Of a stretch of DNA of 64,000 bases, positions 1 through 12,119 are shown piece by piece; positions within the stretch are counted from its first letter, which is position 1, and every line of letters begins with the position of its first letter. The notes beneath the pieces were generated by a model, which was given only the letters and a program-made list of their open reading frames with translations, was not told the origin of the DNA and ran no database searches. The DNA is from Pyrus communis. Its lineage: Eukaryota; Streptophyta; Magnoliopsida; Rosales; Rosaceae. The position numbers were made by a program, and so were the translations under genes. The stretch covers positions 21,612,428 through 21,676,427 of the forward strand of contig NC_084803.1 of NCBI RefSeq assembly GCF_963583255.1, read 5' to 3'.

Positions 1-1679
1 CTCATTCTCCATTTTTTTGGGCTTTCAGCCTATTTTTTTTCCAGTTGGACCTGCCGTCCAATTTGTGAAAAAATAAAATTAAAAAAAAAAAGAGTTTTTT
101 TTTCTTTTGGGCCTATTTACTTAGCCCATATGAAACCCTAAACCCTATAAATCGGGATTTGGTTTTTACTTCTTTCTTAGCCCATATTTGGGCCTGGGTT
201 CTATTAAACCTATTCTTTCTTTTCGCTGGCCTGCAGCCCAGCCAATTAAAATAAAAGTTTTGGACTTGAAGCTCCAAACTTGTAGGGCCGTTTCCCTAAA
301 CTTTCACACAAAGGGTCTCGAAGCTACTCACAATAATATATATGTTTTTTTTTTTTTTGCTTTATATATTTTTGTCTTGTATATATTGCGTTTGTTTGCA
401 GGTTTTATGAACCTGAAGTTCATACTTCTAAACCCGAAGTTTCGAAAAAGTGTTATCGAAACCTGAAGTTTCTTAACGAGCAACACTCATGTTGAGACCC
501 GAAGTTCTCCATGCTTAAATCCGTTTAAACCAAACCATGTCTTAGAACTTGAATGTTCTAACTTTGATGTTTATGGAAATTTTATTTCCTAAAACATCAA
601 TCACATTCTTGTTTCCACCATTCAGCGTATTGTCGAATTGTAAAAAGTTCTATTTCACTGATTTGGAAGTTTCGACAAAGAAACTACTTTATGTGGATAC
701 AAGACGTGACACCGCGCTTGACTACAATTAGTCTTTATTCGAAGATTTATGCCCGAAGCATATCAAATGGAAGTACCTCATTACCGAGGACTCCATGGCT
801 CTTTAACTTGTTATGGACTATTTCCAATCATGCGAAGATAAGTTCTTGCCTGAAGCGAAACATGATTGAAACCTTGACGTCCATGAATAGGTGCAATTTT
901 GAAGCTTACATTCGATCGAATTTTGACTGGAAGAAAATCTTTCTAGTCCTTCTATATCTAAATTGCTCCTGAAGTAACAGTATATAAAACGGAAGTTCAC
1001 CAAATTCTCAGATCTAATTACTACTACACTTGTGAGAGAAAGGTACCCCAGAATTTGGCTGGGAGCTAGTGAACGGTATAGACCCAGTTTCGCTTGGAGT
1101 CTACCGAATAAAGGTGCTATGCTTCGGCAAGGATGCACCAAACAATAATGCTCTACTTCGGCAAAGGCCTACCAAACCTAAATATAGGTATGTCTCTCTT
1201 TCACAATCCCATTTTCGAGTTTTTTTTACAACATATGGTAGAATCAGGCCTGTCCAGAGGTAGTATCACGCTCGAAGAATGATCTCTGGCACCTAAAAAC
1301 TTTAAGAATAAAGGATAGTATTCATGAACCTCAACCATGCAGAATCTAACTCCGTTTTGACGGAATAAATAATTGGTTATGCACTTTTGAGTGCTTCTAC
1401 CAATGTTGTTTAGGAGTACCATTCCTGTAGTCAATCTGTGAGACTAATTTTGCTCCACCTAACACATTTGGAAGAGCGAAATTTGACATGGAATGCCTAT
1501 TGGCTGAACCCTCTTGTCTTTTTGGTTTATTTTGTGAATAATTTATTTTATTCTCGGATTTAAGATTGGTATTTGGATGTCACTATTGTTCCCGAATAAA
1601 GAGTTAATTAACAAAAATTATCACATGTGACTACAATTAACTCATGCTTAGGTATGTTTTATGGGGAAGTTAGCTGGTT
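1..1679. other. No recognisable gene; possible decayed 5' part of the Copia element that follows
   Basis: No open frame here resembles a known protein. The stretch holds T-rich tracts and several loose copies of a short cgaagtt/cctgaagtt motif between about 410 and 970. Because readable Copia polyprotein starts near 1680, this may be its eroded gag and leader region, but no 5' LTR matching 4701-4950 was found. This is inference. Confidence 0.3.
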
Positions 1680-4600
1680 GGTTTTATGCTAACTTCATAC
1701 TTAATCATCCCCTGACAACATTTCAGGCTTATCCAACCTGATTGTGAGACATGGCACTGCCCTATATTGTCCAATGGTACTAATTTTACCATAAAAGGGA
1801 AGCCTTATACTCACTCATTCTGGAAGAACGCCTTTTTGAGCTTTAAGGATATTCGAGAGTATTATTACCATATTGAAACCAATGTAGAAAAATGGAGAAA
1901 AATTCCTTAACATATTACCATATTGCACTTCCTATAAATATAGCCAAAATGCATATTCTAGAGAAGATGGAACTTAATGAGTGGATTACACCCATTTAGG
2001 CCCACTATGTGGCCGGTCAGAAGCCCGATTCCAAAGGAATCTTCGCTATGGATGTACATTTGGAATATCTAGGATGATCTGTGATGTGCCGCTTTGAGCA
2101 TCCTCTTACCCGAAGTAAAGACATCACACCTGGACACATATTATACCTTAGCACCCTCCATCTTTTCTACAAAGGATTCAAATTGGACATTTATGGAAAA
2201 ATTCAACCACCATATGGACCATTTAGATACTTTATAGTATTAGTTGATGCTTCTACACGTTTGTCACACGTGTGGTTATTGTCCACAAGTTGCATTATCC
2301 ACACTTGTGGCTCAGATTAACAAGCTCAAGGCTCACCACCCTGATTATCTGATCAAATTTATTTGATTTGATAAGTTGGAGAACTTACATCGAAAACTTT
2401 AACTTTCGATGGATATTGCATGTCGGTTGGGTTTTTGGAAGTTGAACATCCAGCCCTATGTTTATACCCAGAACGACCCAGCAGAAGCATTCATTAAATG
2501 CCTTCAAATGAATGCGTGATCGATTGGTCATACATACCAAAGTTCCCAATCTCTGCTTGGGGCCATGCAATATTGCAAGCAACCATGTTGGTCATCCTAA
2601 GGCCCGTCATGACCCAACCTTATAAAGGGTGTGTTAGTTGGTTACCAAATTCGAACCCGACATATTGTACATTGGTTGCTAGCCAATCAATTTGTCTTAC
2701 GCCAGAAGCATGGTAGATTACTCGGTTCGAGGATTCACTTTCCCAAAATTGGAGGAATATGGCACAAACGAATCTGCCCCTCTATCGTTGTCTCAAACAT
2801 TTTCATCTCATGAGATTAAATTCGGATTACTCCCGAGACTTGAAGCTCTTGGTCCTATATACTAGTTTGGATGAGATATGGAATTGGAATGAGATTATCA
2901 TAGATGATGTTTCATTTATATGGTAACTACCGACGTAAATGAAAAGCGATGATAATGAATCGCATTCCGTTGATTAATATCGACGTAGAACTGATTGGTC
3001 AACTAAAAGAATCAATTGATGACAAATGAGAAGAATGAAATAGTGCGATATGACGCCTTGTGGCACAAGGTTTCTCTCATACGCCATGTGATTGATTGTA
3101 GTATTACAAACGTGGTTGTAGTATCTCTGGGATTGTGATACGAACCTACATGGAGTTTCCAAAGGACTTACATGTATTGATTCAAATAGTTTTAGACCAC
3201 AAGAATGCTCTCTTAGTTCATCAAAAGGCCTTCACGTTACGGATGCAAAACTATCCGAGCGGTTATGGTATACCCGTCTAAGTGAATATTTGATCAGTTA
3301 GGGATATATGCCCCTGCGTGTACAAAATCCGAAATTGCTAGAGTTAAGAAAATTAACTCGCATGTCGGACTATAAGATGAATGATCTTTGGAGAACTTGA
3401 CATTACCTCGACTTGAAGTTTCGAGCTAATTATGATGGTATTTTGGTCCACCACTCGAACTAAACCCAGAATGTGTTATGTCTAAGTATACCCTGATTGT
3501 CTGTATGCTAGATGCAAATAAGACCTTTACGGATGGTATGGAGCATAAGGTTCCATATTGGAACGTGAGGTAGCCATATCTAAGTACCATTGGCGTTTGT
3601 TGTACTTAGCTCAAATGCACTAGATCAGACATCTTATGTGTTGATAATCTTTTGGCATAAAACAGGAATACGCCTACAGGCCACCACCAAATTTGGTGTT
3701 AAAGACGTTTTTCCGTTACTACAGATTTGGGCTTATCTATACCTATGTATCTTAGAATAGATCACACCCTTTTGATCTTCGGAATGATGCCTACCTTGTG
3801 GGATTTGCTAAATCAAACTATCTATCTGATCGCACAAGGTACGTTCTCGAATGGTTATGTCTTTAACATTAAGGAACACCGTAATATCTTGGAAGTCAAC
3901 CAGATAGACCTTTTGATGCGAAACCTTTGAATCGTTTTAAGACTCACTGTATCTCATCGCGTGAGAGATATGGTTGAGAACTCTTGTTAAGCATATTCAA
4001 AATCCTTGTGTTTTTCATCCATCATTGAGTCCCAACGACGATCCATGAAGATAATGCCATATGTATCGACCAAATCATGATACATCCAACAAGTCAACAC
4101 CAAGCATATTGTGTCTACATCAACATGAGCATCAGAAGATTGAAGTCAAGCAGTCTGATCCCTTACAACCTTGCAGACCTTTACAAGACGTCACTATTGA
4201 AGTCTACCTTCTAGAAGCTAGTATAAGGAATTGGTATGCGTAACTTTCTCATTTGTGATGCTTGTAGTTTCATTTGGAAGTTTTGTCAAACTCAGGGGGA
4301 GTATCCAAAAGAATACTCACTTGATCTTAATGTATTCTTTTTCCCTATGATTAGGAGCATTTTTCCCACTGGGTTTTGCTACCTAACTAGGTTTTAACGA
4401 GGCACCCATCCTGGGCTGATCATACCCTTGTGAGCTCTTCTACTTGCGTCTAGAAAACGTATAGTTTTGACTTAATGCAACTTCTCACTTTTCTCATTTG
4501 ACTATGAGCTTTTTATCCCACCTTGGGTCTTGCCAATATGAGGTTTTTTGAGTTTTACTACCCATGCATTCTTTCGTTTGTTTTAAGACTCGCATTTGTT

Positions 4601-4700
4601 ACTTGTGCCGACTAGACAAAACGACTTCATCAACTGCTTCTACATTTGCCTGAAGATCTGATGCGCCATCTACTTGAGTATTTGCACACTCAAGGGGGAG
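1680..4700 (+). pseudogene. Decayed Ty1/Copia polyprotein (pre-integrase, integrase, RT, RNase H)
   Basis: Fragments in all three plus frames together read as a plant Copia pol gene. The pre-integrase part includes FKDIREYYYHIET near 1840. The integrase core is clearest at 2150-2290, with PPYGPFRYFIVLVDASTRLS. Next come a weak reverse transcriptase part (about 2970-3330, with NEKNEIVRYD and LWYTRLSEYLIS) and the connection/RNase H region (about 3440-4240), ending in a Copia-style tail near 4230. Stops and frameshifts are frequent, so no functional protein is possible. The order INT before RT is diagnostic of Copia rather than Gypsy. A purine-rich tract (caagggggag) lies immediately before the 3' LTR at 4701, as expected for a polypurine tract. 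Confidence 0.8.
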
Positions 4701-4950
4701 TGTTGTGACATATGTTCTTATCAATATGTGATTGTGTAAAACTTAAGTAGAGATAAAGTAGGAATCCTTTGGGATCTAGAAGATCTTTCATAATATACTT
4801 TGTATTACTTGGAGAGCAAGTTTCTCTCTTCCTAATTACTATAAATAAAGGCACAAGGACTAGGGAATCAACACACAATTCCTCAAGCCTATTCTCCATT
4901 CTCTCTCTCTTCCTTTTGCCACACCTCTCTACTAAATATGGGCCACAACA
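4701..4950 (+). repeat. 3' LTR of the plus-strand Copia element
   Basis: The 250-bp unit starts TGTTGTGACA and ends GGCCACAACA, so its ends form the short inverted repeat TGTTGTG/CACAACA. It directly follows a polypurine tract. It contains a TATA-like ctataaataaagg at about 4841 and CT-rich sequence near its end. The same LTR family recurs on the minus strand from 5783. No matching 5' LTR is seen upstream in the window. Confidence 0.75.
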
Positions 4951-5782
4951 TTGTGCATATTTTTGACATCCTCTTTGCATAAACTTATGTACTTCACACA
5001 AAAGACGCTCGCTCATTATACTTCATGATTCTCATTTGTATGAAATAAATCAGAGCTACATGTCTAATTACAAAACTAACTCACAAGGACAAAGTTATAA
5101 TAAAGATCACTTAGTTGCAAATATTTCTCAAATATTATGTTCTGAATATTGTAGAGAAAGCAACATTTGGTTGATAGGCACACTTGACTTCACTGCATTC
5201 TACTCTCTCAAGAAACAACTGACACACAATATAAAAATGTAGTATTGTTGAATCCTTGAGGTCTTGAGTTTTTCCAACAATAGGAATGTAGTTGCATCCA
5301 ACAAAATATAGGACCTGAAAGTTCCATTTCTGTCTTGATAGATCAAAAATCTTCCGGTGTGTTAGGGTGAAAAAAAAAATTAACTTCAAGTAGTAGATGT
5401 CAAGATTTTTGAAATCATTATGCACATGAAAATTTTAGTAAGTACAAATGGAAGTACTAGTCTCTACTTTTGCTATTGTCATAGAAATTAAATTTGACAT
5501 CAACAAAGAGAAAAGTTATTTGGTGTACCACTCTTCTCAATTTTTGGATGAGTCTCAAATTTGAATTCTCCTCTTGTAGGTGAAAAAGAAAGTTATTGTA
5601 TCTACAAGTAATCGTAATCATGTACTATTGAAACAAAATTGTATGAGTTATAATAGGGCTACTATTTACTTATTGAAAAGGTATATGATTCACAAAATTT
5701 GTGGACAATAGCAAGGGAACAACATTATGTATATGTTGTATGAGTTTTTCTTTTTCTTTTGTCAGCCAAATAAATATGATAT
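4951..5782. other. Intergenic, no gene seen
   Basis: AT-rich sequence between two Copia LTRs. Short open frames at 5036-5242 and 5135-5425 overlap on opposite strands and match nothing I recognise. Confidence 0.4.
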
Positions 5783-5961
5783 TGTTGTTGGCCTATTTTA
5801 GTTAGAGAGAGAGAGAGAGAGAGAGAGTCGGCTGTATAGAGGGAGAATAGAGAGAGTTTGAAAATTTTGTGGTACGAATTCTCACCCCTTTATGCCTTTA
5901 TTTATAGTGATAAGAAAGAGAGAATCTAGCTCTCCAAGTAATTCAAATAAAACAAGGAAAT

Positions 5962-6371
5962 TGTTGAGAATGAATCTCACATTGATGGGATAAGGGACCT
6001 TGTGTGGGCTTATAAGTAAGCTGGCATACTCTTCATATTGCCAATTGGTTTTATGGTGGAACCTCAACTTTCTTCATGGTATCAAAGTAGGTTGTCCCAC
6101 GTGTGAAGCCCAATGCTTACACATGCTCCACGTCACTCGAGTTGTATTGTCCACGTGTTACGCTTGAAAATTCGCCACATTTGAGAGGACGTGTTGAGAA
6201 TGAATCCCACATTGATGGGAAGAGGGACCATGCATGGGCTTATAAGTAAGTTGGCCTACTCCCATATTGCCAATTGGTATTATGGTGGAACTGGAATGTC
6301 ACATCCCGGCCACTTGACGGCCAGCACGTCTTGATTTAGATCGGGGTGTCATGGAACCTCAACTTTCTTCA
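5962..6371 (+). mobile_element. TRIM (miniature LTR retrotransposon) nested in the Copia LTR
   Basis: LTR 1 is 5962-6076 (115 bp, TGTTGAGAATGAATCTCACA to ...CAACTTTCTTCA). It is followed at once by tggtatcaaag (6077), a near match to the initiator tRNA-Met primer site TGGTATCAGAGC. The internal part is only about 115 bp and ends in the purine-rich tgagaggacg. LTR 2 is 6192-6371 and repeats LTR 1 apart from a 55-bp insertion and its flank. Flanks are gaaat on the left and aaaat just right of the element, an imperfect 5-bp duplication. The uninterrupted target is visible in the related LTR at about 9345-9370. There is no coding capacity. Confidence 0.8.
6297..6351 (-). mobile_element. 55-bp solo-LTR-like insertion inside the TRIM
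   Basis: On the minus strand it starts TGACACCCCGATC and ends GGGATGTGACA. It is flanked by perfect tggaa repeats (6292-6296 and 6352-6356) and is absent from LTR 1 of the host TRIM. Its first ~45 bp align with the left arm of the element at 29741-29828. The family name is unknown to me; solo LTR is the simplest reading of the ends and flanking repeats. Confidence 0.55.
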
Positions 6372-6395
6372 AAAAATATCTCATAGAATCCAAAT

Positions 6396-7430
6396 TAAAC
6401 GTTTTTAGGACGCAAGTAAAATGCACACAACGATACGACCAGCTCAGGATAGGTGCCTCGTTTTAGGTAGCAAAACCCCAATGGAAGAAATGCTCCTAAT
6501 CTAAGAGAAAATTAGTACTTTAGGGCCAAGTAAGTACATTTTTGGATGCTCCCCATGAGTTTGACAAAACTTCCAAATGAGAATTACAAGCATTAAAAAT
6601 CAGATAATTTATGCATACTAATTCCTTGAACAAGCTTCTGGAAAATGACTTTAACAGTGACTTCGTGAAAACGTTGGCAAGGTTATCCTGAGAACGAATC
6701 TGCTTGACTTCAGCTATCGCAATAAGAAATCAACATAAACTATAACTATTGAAAATTTGGAATGTGACTTCTTGATAAACTCGCAAGGGCATAGTTCATT
6801 ACTCATATATCCCTGACTAATCAAACACTCACTCAAACAGTTATAATACATCCACCCGAATTGTTTAAATCCGTAGAGTGAACGTCTCAATCTAATCAAG
6901 AGGGTGTTTTGTAGTCTAAAACTATTTGATCCAGCCAATGTAAGTCTTTTGGGAACTTTCATATAGATTTTCGTATCAAGATCCCTATAGAGGTAGGCAG
7001 TTACCGCATCTATATAATTAATATATTCAGTTTTTCAAAAACTACTAAACTAATAAGGTAACAAAACATTATGACGTCCATTATGGGTAAATACGTCTCT
7101 TGGTAATATATCCCAAGGCGTTGAGAAAAGTCTTGCCCCATGAGGTATGCCTTAGATCACTATCTCATTCTTCTCATAATGCTTTCTTATGAAACTCACT
7201 TGTAGCCAAACAGGCTTCACATGTAGAGGTATAGGAACTATTGGCCCAAACACTATGTTTCGCAAGTGAATCAAGTTCAACTTGAACTGCTTGTTTCCAG
7301 TTTAATCAATCAGTTCTATTTTGACATTTATCAATGGAACACGGTTTCTCATCGCTCAGCATGATATCAATAGCTAATGTGTATGCAAATGCATTGTCAA
7401 CTAACATCTCATTCTGATTCCAAAGTACAT
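6396..7430 (-). pseudogene. Decayed Copia reverse transcriptase region, minus strand
   Basis: Reverse-complement frames read as Copia RT in order: VELDSLAKHSVFGP near 7270, VKPVGYK near 7210, KNEIV near 7170, then RRSLYGFKQFGWMYYNCLSE (6810-6880), CPCEFIKKS and VIVYVDF (6720-6790). The family motif YVDD has become YVDF at the end of the readable stretch. The 6396-6650 part matches the 3' internal tail of the plus-strand Copia (4240-4500). Multiple stops and frameshifts make it a relic. It belongs to the same family as 1680-4700 but points the other way. Confidence 0.75.
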
Positions 7431-7433
7431 CCA

Positions 7434-7667
7434 AGTGTGAAAAATGTGAAACAAATATGCAAACACTAGTGATCGCATCCTCTACGATTTGACGATGGGT
7501 ACATCGGTTTTTGGATTTTTAAAACTCTACAAACTCTTGTGAACAGTGTTTTTAGATGGAGTTCAAAATGTGTAAATAATTCATTTACAAGTGCAAAAAA
7601 GTGAAAAATTATGCCAACGCTTGTGATTGCAACCTCTATACTTTGACGATGGTTACATCGTCATTTG
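7434..7667. repeat. Diverged two-copy repeat of about 78 bp
   Basis: 7434-7511 and 7590-7667 share the order gtgaaaa(a)tgtg, a gtgat(c/t)gca core, cctctac/cctctat, ttgacgatgg and acatcg. The copies are separated by about 78 bp. The parent element is unknown. Confidence 0.45.
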
Positions 7668-9194
7668 GAACATTAGGGTTTAGGATTTAGTGTATGTAGA
7701 TATTAATTTAAGGACAAAGTGGTATGTAGATACTAATTTGTTATGACGTTTTTCATTTGATTATATATTAAAATAAAAAATATATTTTTAACGTGTAACA
7801 GGTCAGGTCATAGTACCTGTTAATTTTAATGGATCGAGTCATATTACCCATTTGTTTTAAGGGGTTTGACACGACATGATTCGTTATGATATCAGGCATG
7901 TCACAAAAAAGACACAAACACAACACGATCGTCAGGTCTAATTCATTCAAAAACTTGAAGTCCTAGAAGTGTAAATGCTGCCAATCGTGTCTTACGTTAT
8001 GCAAGAAGATATCTTTCTAGTGATCAAAGCGAGCCAAACAGTGCGTGGATCTTCTTTAGTTAGGTATTCAGTTTGCATTGCATCATGCATATGTGAGAAA
8101 CTTCGGGAACACAAGATACGTGTATAAGATATTGGATCGTAATTCATAAAAAATGGGTTGATGGTCAAGAATATGTTTTTTGTCGAACTTATATACTGCA
8201 AGTCACTTAATTAATCCAATAGGCCGGATCCAAATACGGATCGAGAGTGGAAGCAAGAAGATATAGTAGTTCAGACCCCTATTTGGACCCGGTTGCTGAG
8301 GGCCAGTGGGAACCCTAGAGTTGAGCTTATAGCCCGTAAGGATAGGCACCCTAGCAAAAGCTGGGTGCGGGCTGAAGCAAAGAAGAACGCCCATAATGGG
8401 TTTGGGCTTAGAAAAAAGGGCCCCAACAGTAGCCAAGCGTCGGCCGAGTGAGCAACAAGCCCAATAGGGTTGCAGGTTACTTGAGAGAAAGCCCATCAAA
8501 GATGGGTGTGGGTTTAGCTGAAGAAGATCAATGGCGCTGCCTCGAGTGACAGTATTCTTAAATAGAAATGGCATATGCAGGTGCGGCCCATTGGTCTCGA
8601 AGGTCAGCAACGTCTCGAAAGACGGCATCGAGGGTTAGTTCGTGACGGATGGGTCCAAAACCAATGATATTTGAAGTGAATCCCACAAATCACGATGAGA
8701 TTCGACTTGAATCTCGATGTATGTCGTCGAAGACGATGATGTTTCATAAAGGAGGTCGTGGATTGACTACGGGCGAGCCCAAATGGGCGATGATAGAGAT
8801 GACGCAAAACGACGTCGTTTTTGAGTTTTGGAACTGGAGTGGCTTGGTTCCGTGTGCGGCACAGCTTGGCGGCTTGACACTTCATCCTAGCAATATTTAA
8901 TAATACAATATAATATTACATATGCATGAACAACATATATATAAAAAAAAATATTGTGTATTCATGAACAAAATATATAATAGAGCAATATAAGCATTAT
9001 ACAAAGCAAAATAAATTTGGAGTTCATGAATCATGGTAAATATTTTCATGCTATTAAGGCTTATAAAATATTGATCATGTGTTTGGGAAGTTACTTGATT
9101 GAATGGAAACGATAGAAGCTTTGGGTTGTAGAAGATCCTTCTCCAAAATTCTTCCATTCCTTAGAGCAGCAACATAAGCGTGTTGATATCATGT
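7668..9194. other. Intergenic, no gene seen
   Basis: Includes a GC-richer block (8200-8890) with overlapping open frames on both strands (8203-8628 and 8604-8885 minus, 8649-8900 plus) that match no family I know. AT-rich sequence follows. The open frames look like chance products of the local base composition. Confidence 0.4.
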
Positions 9195-9480
9195 TGTAAG
9201 TCTATTTTACTGAACAAAAGAGAAAGAGAGGGATGGCGGCGGGGAGAGAGAATAAAGAGAGTCTAGGAATTTTGTGGTGTCTTCTTTGTGCCTTTGTTTA
9301 CAGTGATAAGGAAGAGAGAATCTTACTCTTCAAGTAATACAAATACAACAAGGAAAGATCTCATAGAATCCTATACATAATTTAGTAAGATTTACAAAAT
9401 TACAGTCCTAATGAAATTAGAACTGCAACAAAATATGTATATATTTCCACTTTCTAGTTGGAAATACACATAAAATGGAC
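9195..9480 (-). repeat. Third Copia-type LTR fragment, minus strand
   Basis: From ggggagagagaataaagagag through tttacagtgataaggaagagagaatctt to caacaaggaaagatctcatagaatcc it parallels 5820-5960 plus 6373-6395. It lacks the TRIM found there, so it shows the empty insertion site. Boundaries are approximate and no internal domain is attached. Confidence 0.6.
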
Positions 9481-10204
9481 TAGAAAATGTGTTTTTACAG
9501 CTCGTCACCATTGAAGACATGAAGAAAATTATAAAGGAATGCAGCCACATTGTGATTCCCTGCATGCTAGAGTCGAGCCAGTTATGGCCAAAATGTCAAA
9601 AGCACTGACTTTATTGTGATGGAGGGTTCCGAGGTACTTTCTGCCACATGGAATTCAACCAATGTGACTGGAATGAAGAGAAGGGAAGAGAAGTACTAGT
9701 AGTCTAGTACATTTTTACCATCTAAAAGTTGTAACTAAGAATTAAATCATAAAGTTGCTCAAACTGCACCTGCATATCAGACTAGTCAATAGAATATACA
9801 TGGTATCCCAACTGATCTCATTGCCATGCAGGTGAACAGTACCACATTGTTCTATGTTCAAGACTTAAAGTTCCTAAATTAGTTAAACACAACAAGCAAC
9901 ATCGTCCACAAGTATTTCAAATTTGAACTGGGAGAGAAATTGAAGCTTATAAGTCATAAATAAAAAATTTGAGAAATAGATCGTCGATCCCCTTGTAACT
10001 TGTTGGCTTAGTGGTACAACCAGAGGTCAATAGGCATTGGGTTCCACTAACACCCAGTTGGATCATCGTTGAATTACCAAAAAAATAATAATAACTAAGA
10101 GAGAGGTGGATCAAAGTATGACTGCAAAAGGAAGAAATTCTACTGAATTCAGACACCAAATCAATGTACAACCCGTTAACCCCAATTACCATGCATTATT
10201 GGTG
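9481..10204. other. Intergenic, 3' flank of the MYB gene
   Basis: No gene seen. Around 10000-10060 the stretch ttggcttagtggtacaacc resembles a tRNA-like box A of a SINE, but a clear box B and a tail are lacking. Confidence 0.35.
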
Positions 10205-11592
10205 TTATTTAAGGCCAAAGTAGGTTGCCTCTGCAAAAAAAGAATGTTGGTCTTGTGGTACTACTACTGCTTGTTGGCAGCAGGTTTCATAGTCTGCAAC
10301 CATTTGAGTACCATAAACCAGTGAGTTTATGTCTCCCCAACTAATTTCACTCTCTGCAGAAGCAGTACTGGTCCCTGCACTGCTACCGTTGTTCAACGTC
10401 TCCTCGGAGGCTTGATAATAAAAACCACCCAGTTGCTGATGCTGATGAGCAAAACTGTTGTCGTAAACCTCCAATTCAGTTAGCTGGTGAAGATGATCAG
10501 CCTGTAGATTGTTATTCTGATTGTCGAGCCCATGAAATATGGTTGGACTACTTGAACCCCCAGTACCGTTACTAGCATCAAAGTTTGTGCTTGGAAATTG
10601 AGAATAGTTATTACTGTTGGCTGCTGAAGTAGAAGCAAGAACATCAATGGAGCTCTGATAGTATTGGTGATCAGATGACGAGGTGGATGAAATATCAACC
10701 GGGTACTGAAAACTTGTGGTGCTAGTGTCAGAATCATGGGAAAATCTTCCTCCAAGATTGATGAGCATGGTCTTAATGGAAGCCTCATCCTGCATGAGTT
10801 GAAGGTCATGTGTTTGATAATTAGCCACTGGCACTACTGGTAGCTCTGGCCAGTTATAAGGGTTTTGGTTGAAAAACCCAGCTGAGATATTAATAAAATT
10901 TGCGTTATTTTCTGATCTTTTGATCATCTCTTGCTTAAAGATGGCAGCGCGGCGACTCTGCTGAGCCTCCTGTTGTTTACGCTGCTTGCCCAAGAGCTTT
11001 TTCTTCAGCCTTGTGTTCCAGTAGTTCTTAATATCGTTGTCCGTTCGCCCTGGTAACTGGGCTGCAATGACAGACCACCTGTCCAAAAAAAAAAAAGTAC
11101 TACTTAAAATTCACAAAGTGATAAACTTCCAAATTTGAAGAGCATTAAAAACTAAGATATATAGCCTTGAAATTGTTAAAAATATACCTGCTTCCAATAC
11201 TCATGTAGAGGCTGCAAATGATGTTATCTTCTTCCTCTGAGAACCCGCCGTGCTTGATATTCGGCCGAAGATAATTCAACCATCTAAGTCGACAGCTTTT
11301 GCCGCACCTTCTAAGGCCTGTCGTTGATCATGAAAAGTAGTACAATAGTATTGATGAAAAGTGATCAGCTAATAATTAAACACATAGGTTGGATCATGAT
11401 CAATAATTTTGTTAATTAACTGGGATGAGGAGGATCTGAAGTGATTAATTACTGACCTATCTTCTGAGGCAAGGTAATCCAGTTGCCGCCGGTGCCATGC
11501 TTCTCGATATAAGCCTTGAGTGTAGCATCTTCTTCAGGTGACCAAGGGCCTTTCTTAACGTTGGGTTTGTCACAGCAAGGAGCTCTGCCCAT
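10205..11592 (-). CDS. RAX-like MYB: R2R3-MYB transcription factor, RAX/MYB36/MYB68 group (subgroup 14)
   Basis: Likely nuclear DNA-binding activator or repressor. Exons run 11592-11457, 11317-11188 (130 bp, the usual size for R2R3-MYB exon 2) and 11078-10205, giving 379 aa. The start ATG is at 11592, giving [17 protein letters not shown], the normal N terminus of this family. R2 and R3 carry the spaced tryptophans, including [35 protein letters not shown] and [20 protein letters not shown], then [10 protein letters not shown]. The tail is Gln/Ser/Asn-rich; [11 protein letters not shown] near the C terminus resembles the tail of the Arabidopsis MYB68/MYB84 branch. Known members act in axillary meristem initiation (RAX) or root endodermis/Casparian strip differentiation (MYB36). 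Which role applies cannot be read from the sequence. No damage is visible, and it has no functionally related neighbour. Confidence 0.92.
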
Positions 11593-11672
11593 GGCTTTTG
11601 CTTTAACCTGGTTTCTTTTTTTTCTTTTTTTTTCGGGATGTGTGGGTTATGTTGTGATGAGCCTTGGTTTAG

Positions 11673-11680
11673 CTATATAT
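11673..11680 (-). promoter_or_regulatory. Likely TATA box of the MYB gene
   Basis: ATATATAG on the minus strand lies about 80 bp upstream of the start codon at 11592, a plausible distance for a short 5' UTR. Confidence 0.4.
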
Positions 11681-11936
11681 GTATCAGCTAGCTCCCCCTT
11701 TATGATTACCAATTGATGATAATTTCAGAAAGTTTATGATAATGTTAATATAATATATGTAAGAGAGAAAGAGAGAGAGAGTATAATAGCTGGAGAGCTG
11801 AGGAGATGGCTGGGGACATGGAAAGGGTCACAGAAATTCAAAAAGTTGAATTGAAAAAAGGGTGAGCCTTTACCTATAGAATATTAGAGAATTGGAAATG
11901 CCAGAACAGGAGACCAGAGTTTCATCTCATTGTCTC

Positions 11937-11941
11937 TCCCC

Positions 11942-11972
<31 letters not shown>

Positions 11973-11973
11973 A
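11937..11973. repeat. (CT)n microsatellite upstream of the MYB gene
   Basis: A nearly pure CT run, interrupted by tgtct, about 350 bp upstream of the MYB start codon. Confidence 0.8.
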
Positions 11974-12119
11974 GAAACGTAAGATAGTGGATGATGATGA
12001 CGATCAAAAAATAAGTGACGCAACTAGAAGCTTTAAAGAGTTGAAGCAAACATCAGCTTGGTTTGAACTCTTCCACTGGTTTATGACCGAAAATGGTTCC
12101 TCAAGCCTTTAGTAAGAAG

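Larger units (their letters stand above)
5783..6395 (-). repeat. Minus-strand Copia LTR, related to 4701-4950, split by a nested TRIM
   Basis: Read on the plus strand it begins TGTTGTTGGCCTATTTTAG, close to the reverse complement of the end of the LTR at 4701-4950. It then holds a (GA)n run at 5807-5827 and tttatttatagtgataag, the counterpart of the TATA-like stretch in the other LTR. It is broken at 5962 by a TRIM and resumes at about 6373 with atctcatagaatcc, which is contiguous in the third LTR copy near 9352. The LTR's own outer end and polypurine tract appear deleted, since sequence matching the internal tail of the first element follows almost at once. Confidence 0.7.

Noticed and set aside
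8203..8900. Overlapping open frames on both strands (141, 93 and 83 aa)
   Set aside because: No similarity to a known family, low-complexity GC-rich content and overlap on opposite strands point to chance.
10000..10100. tRNA gene or SINE near ttggcttagtggtacaacc
   Set aside because: Box-A-like only; no box B at the right distance, no tail and no cloverleaf.
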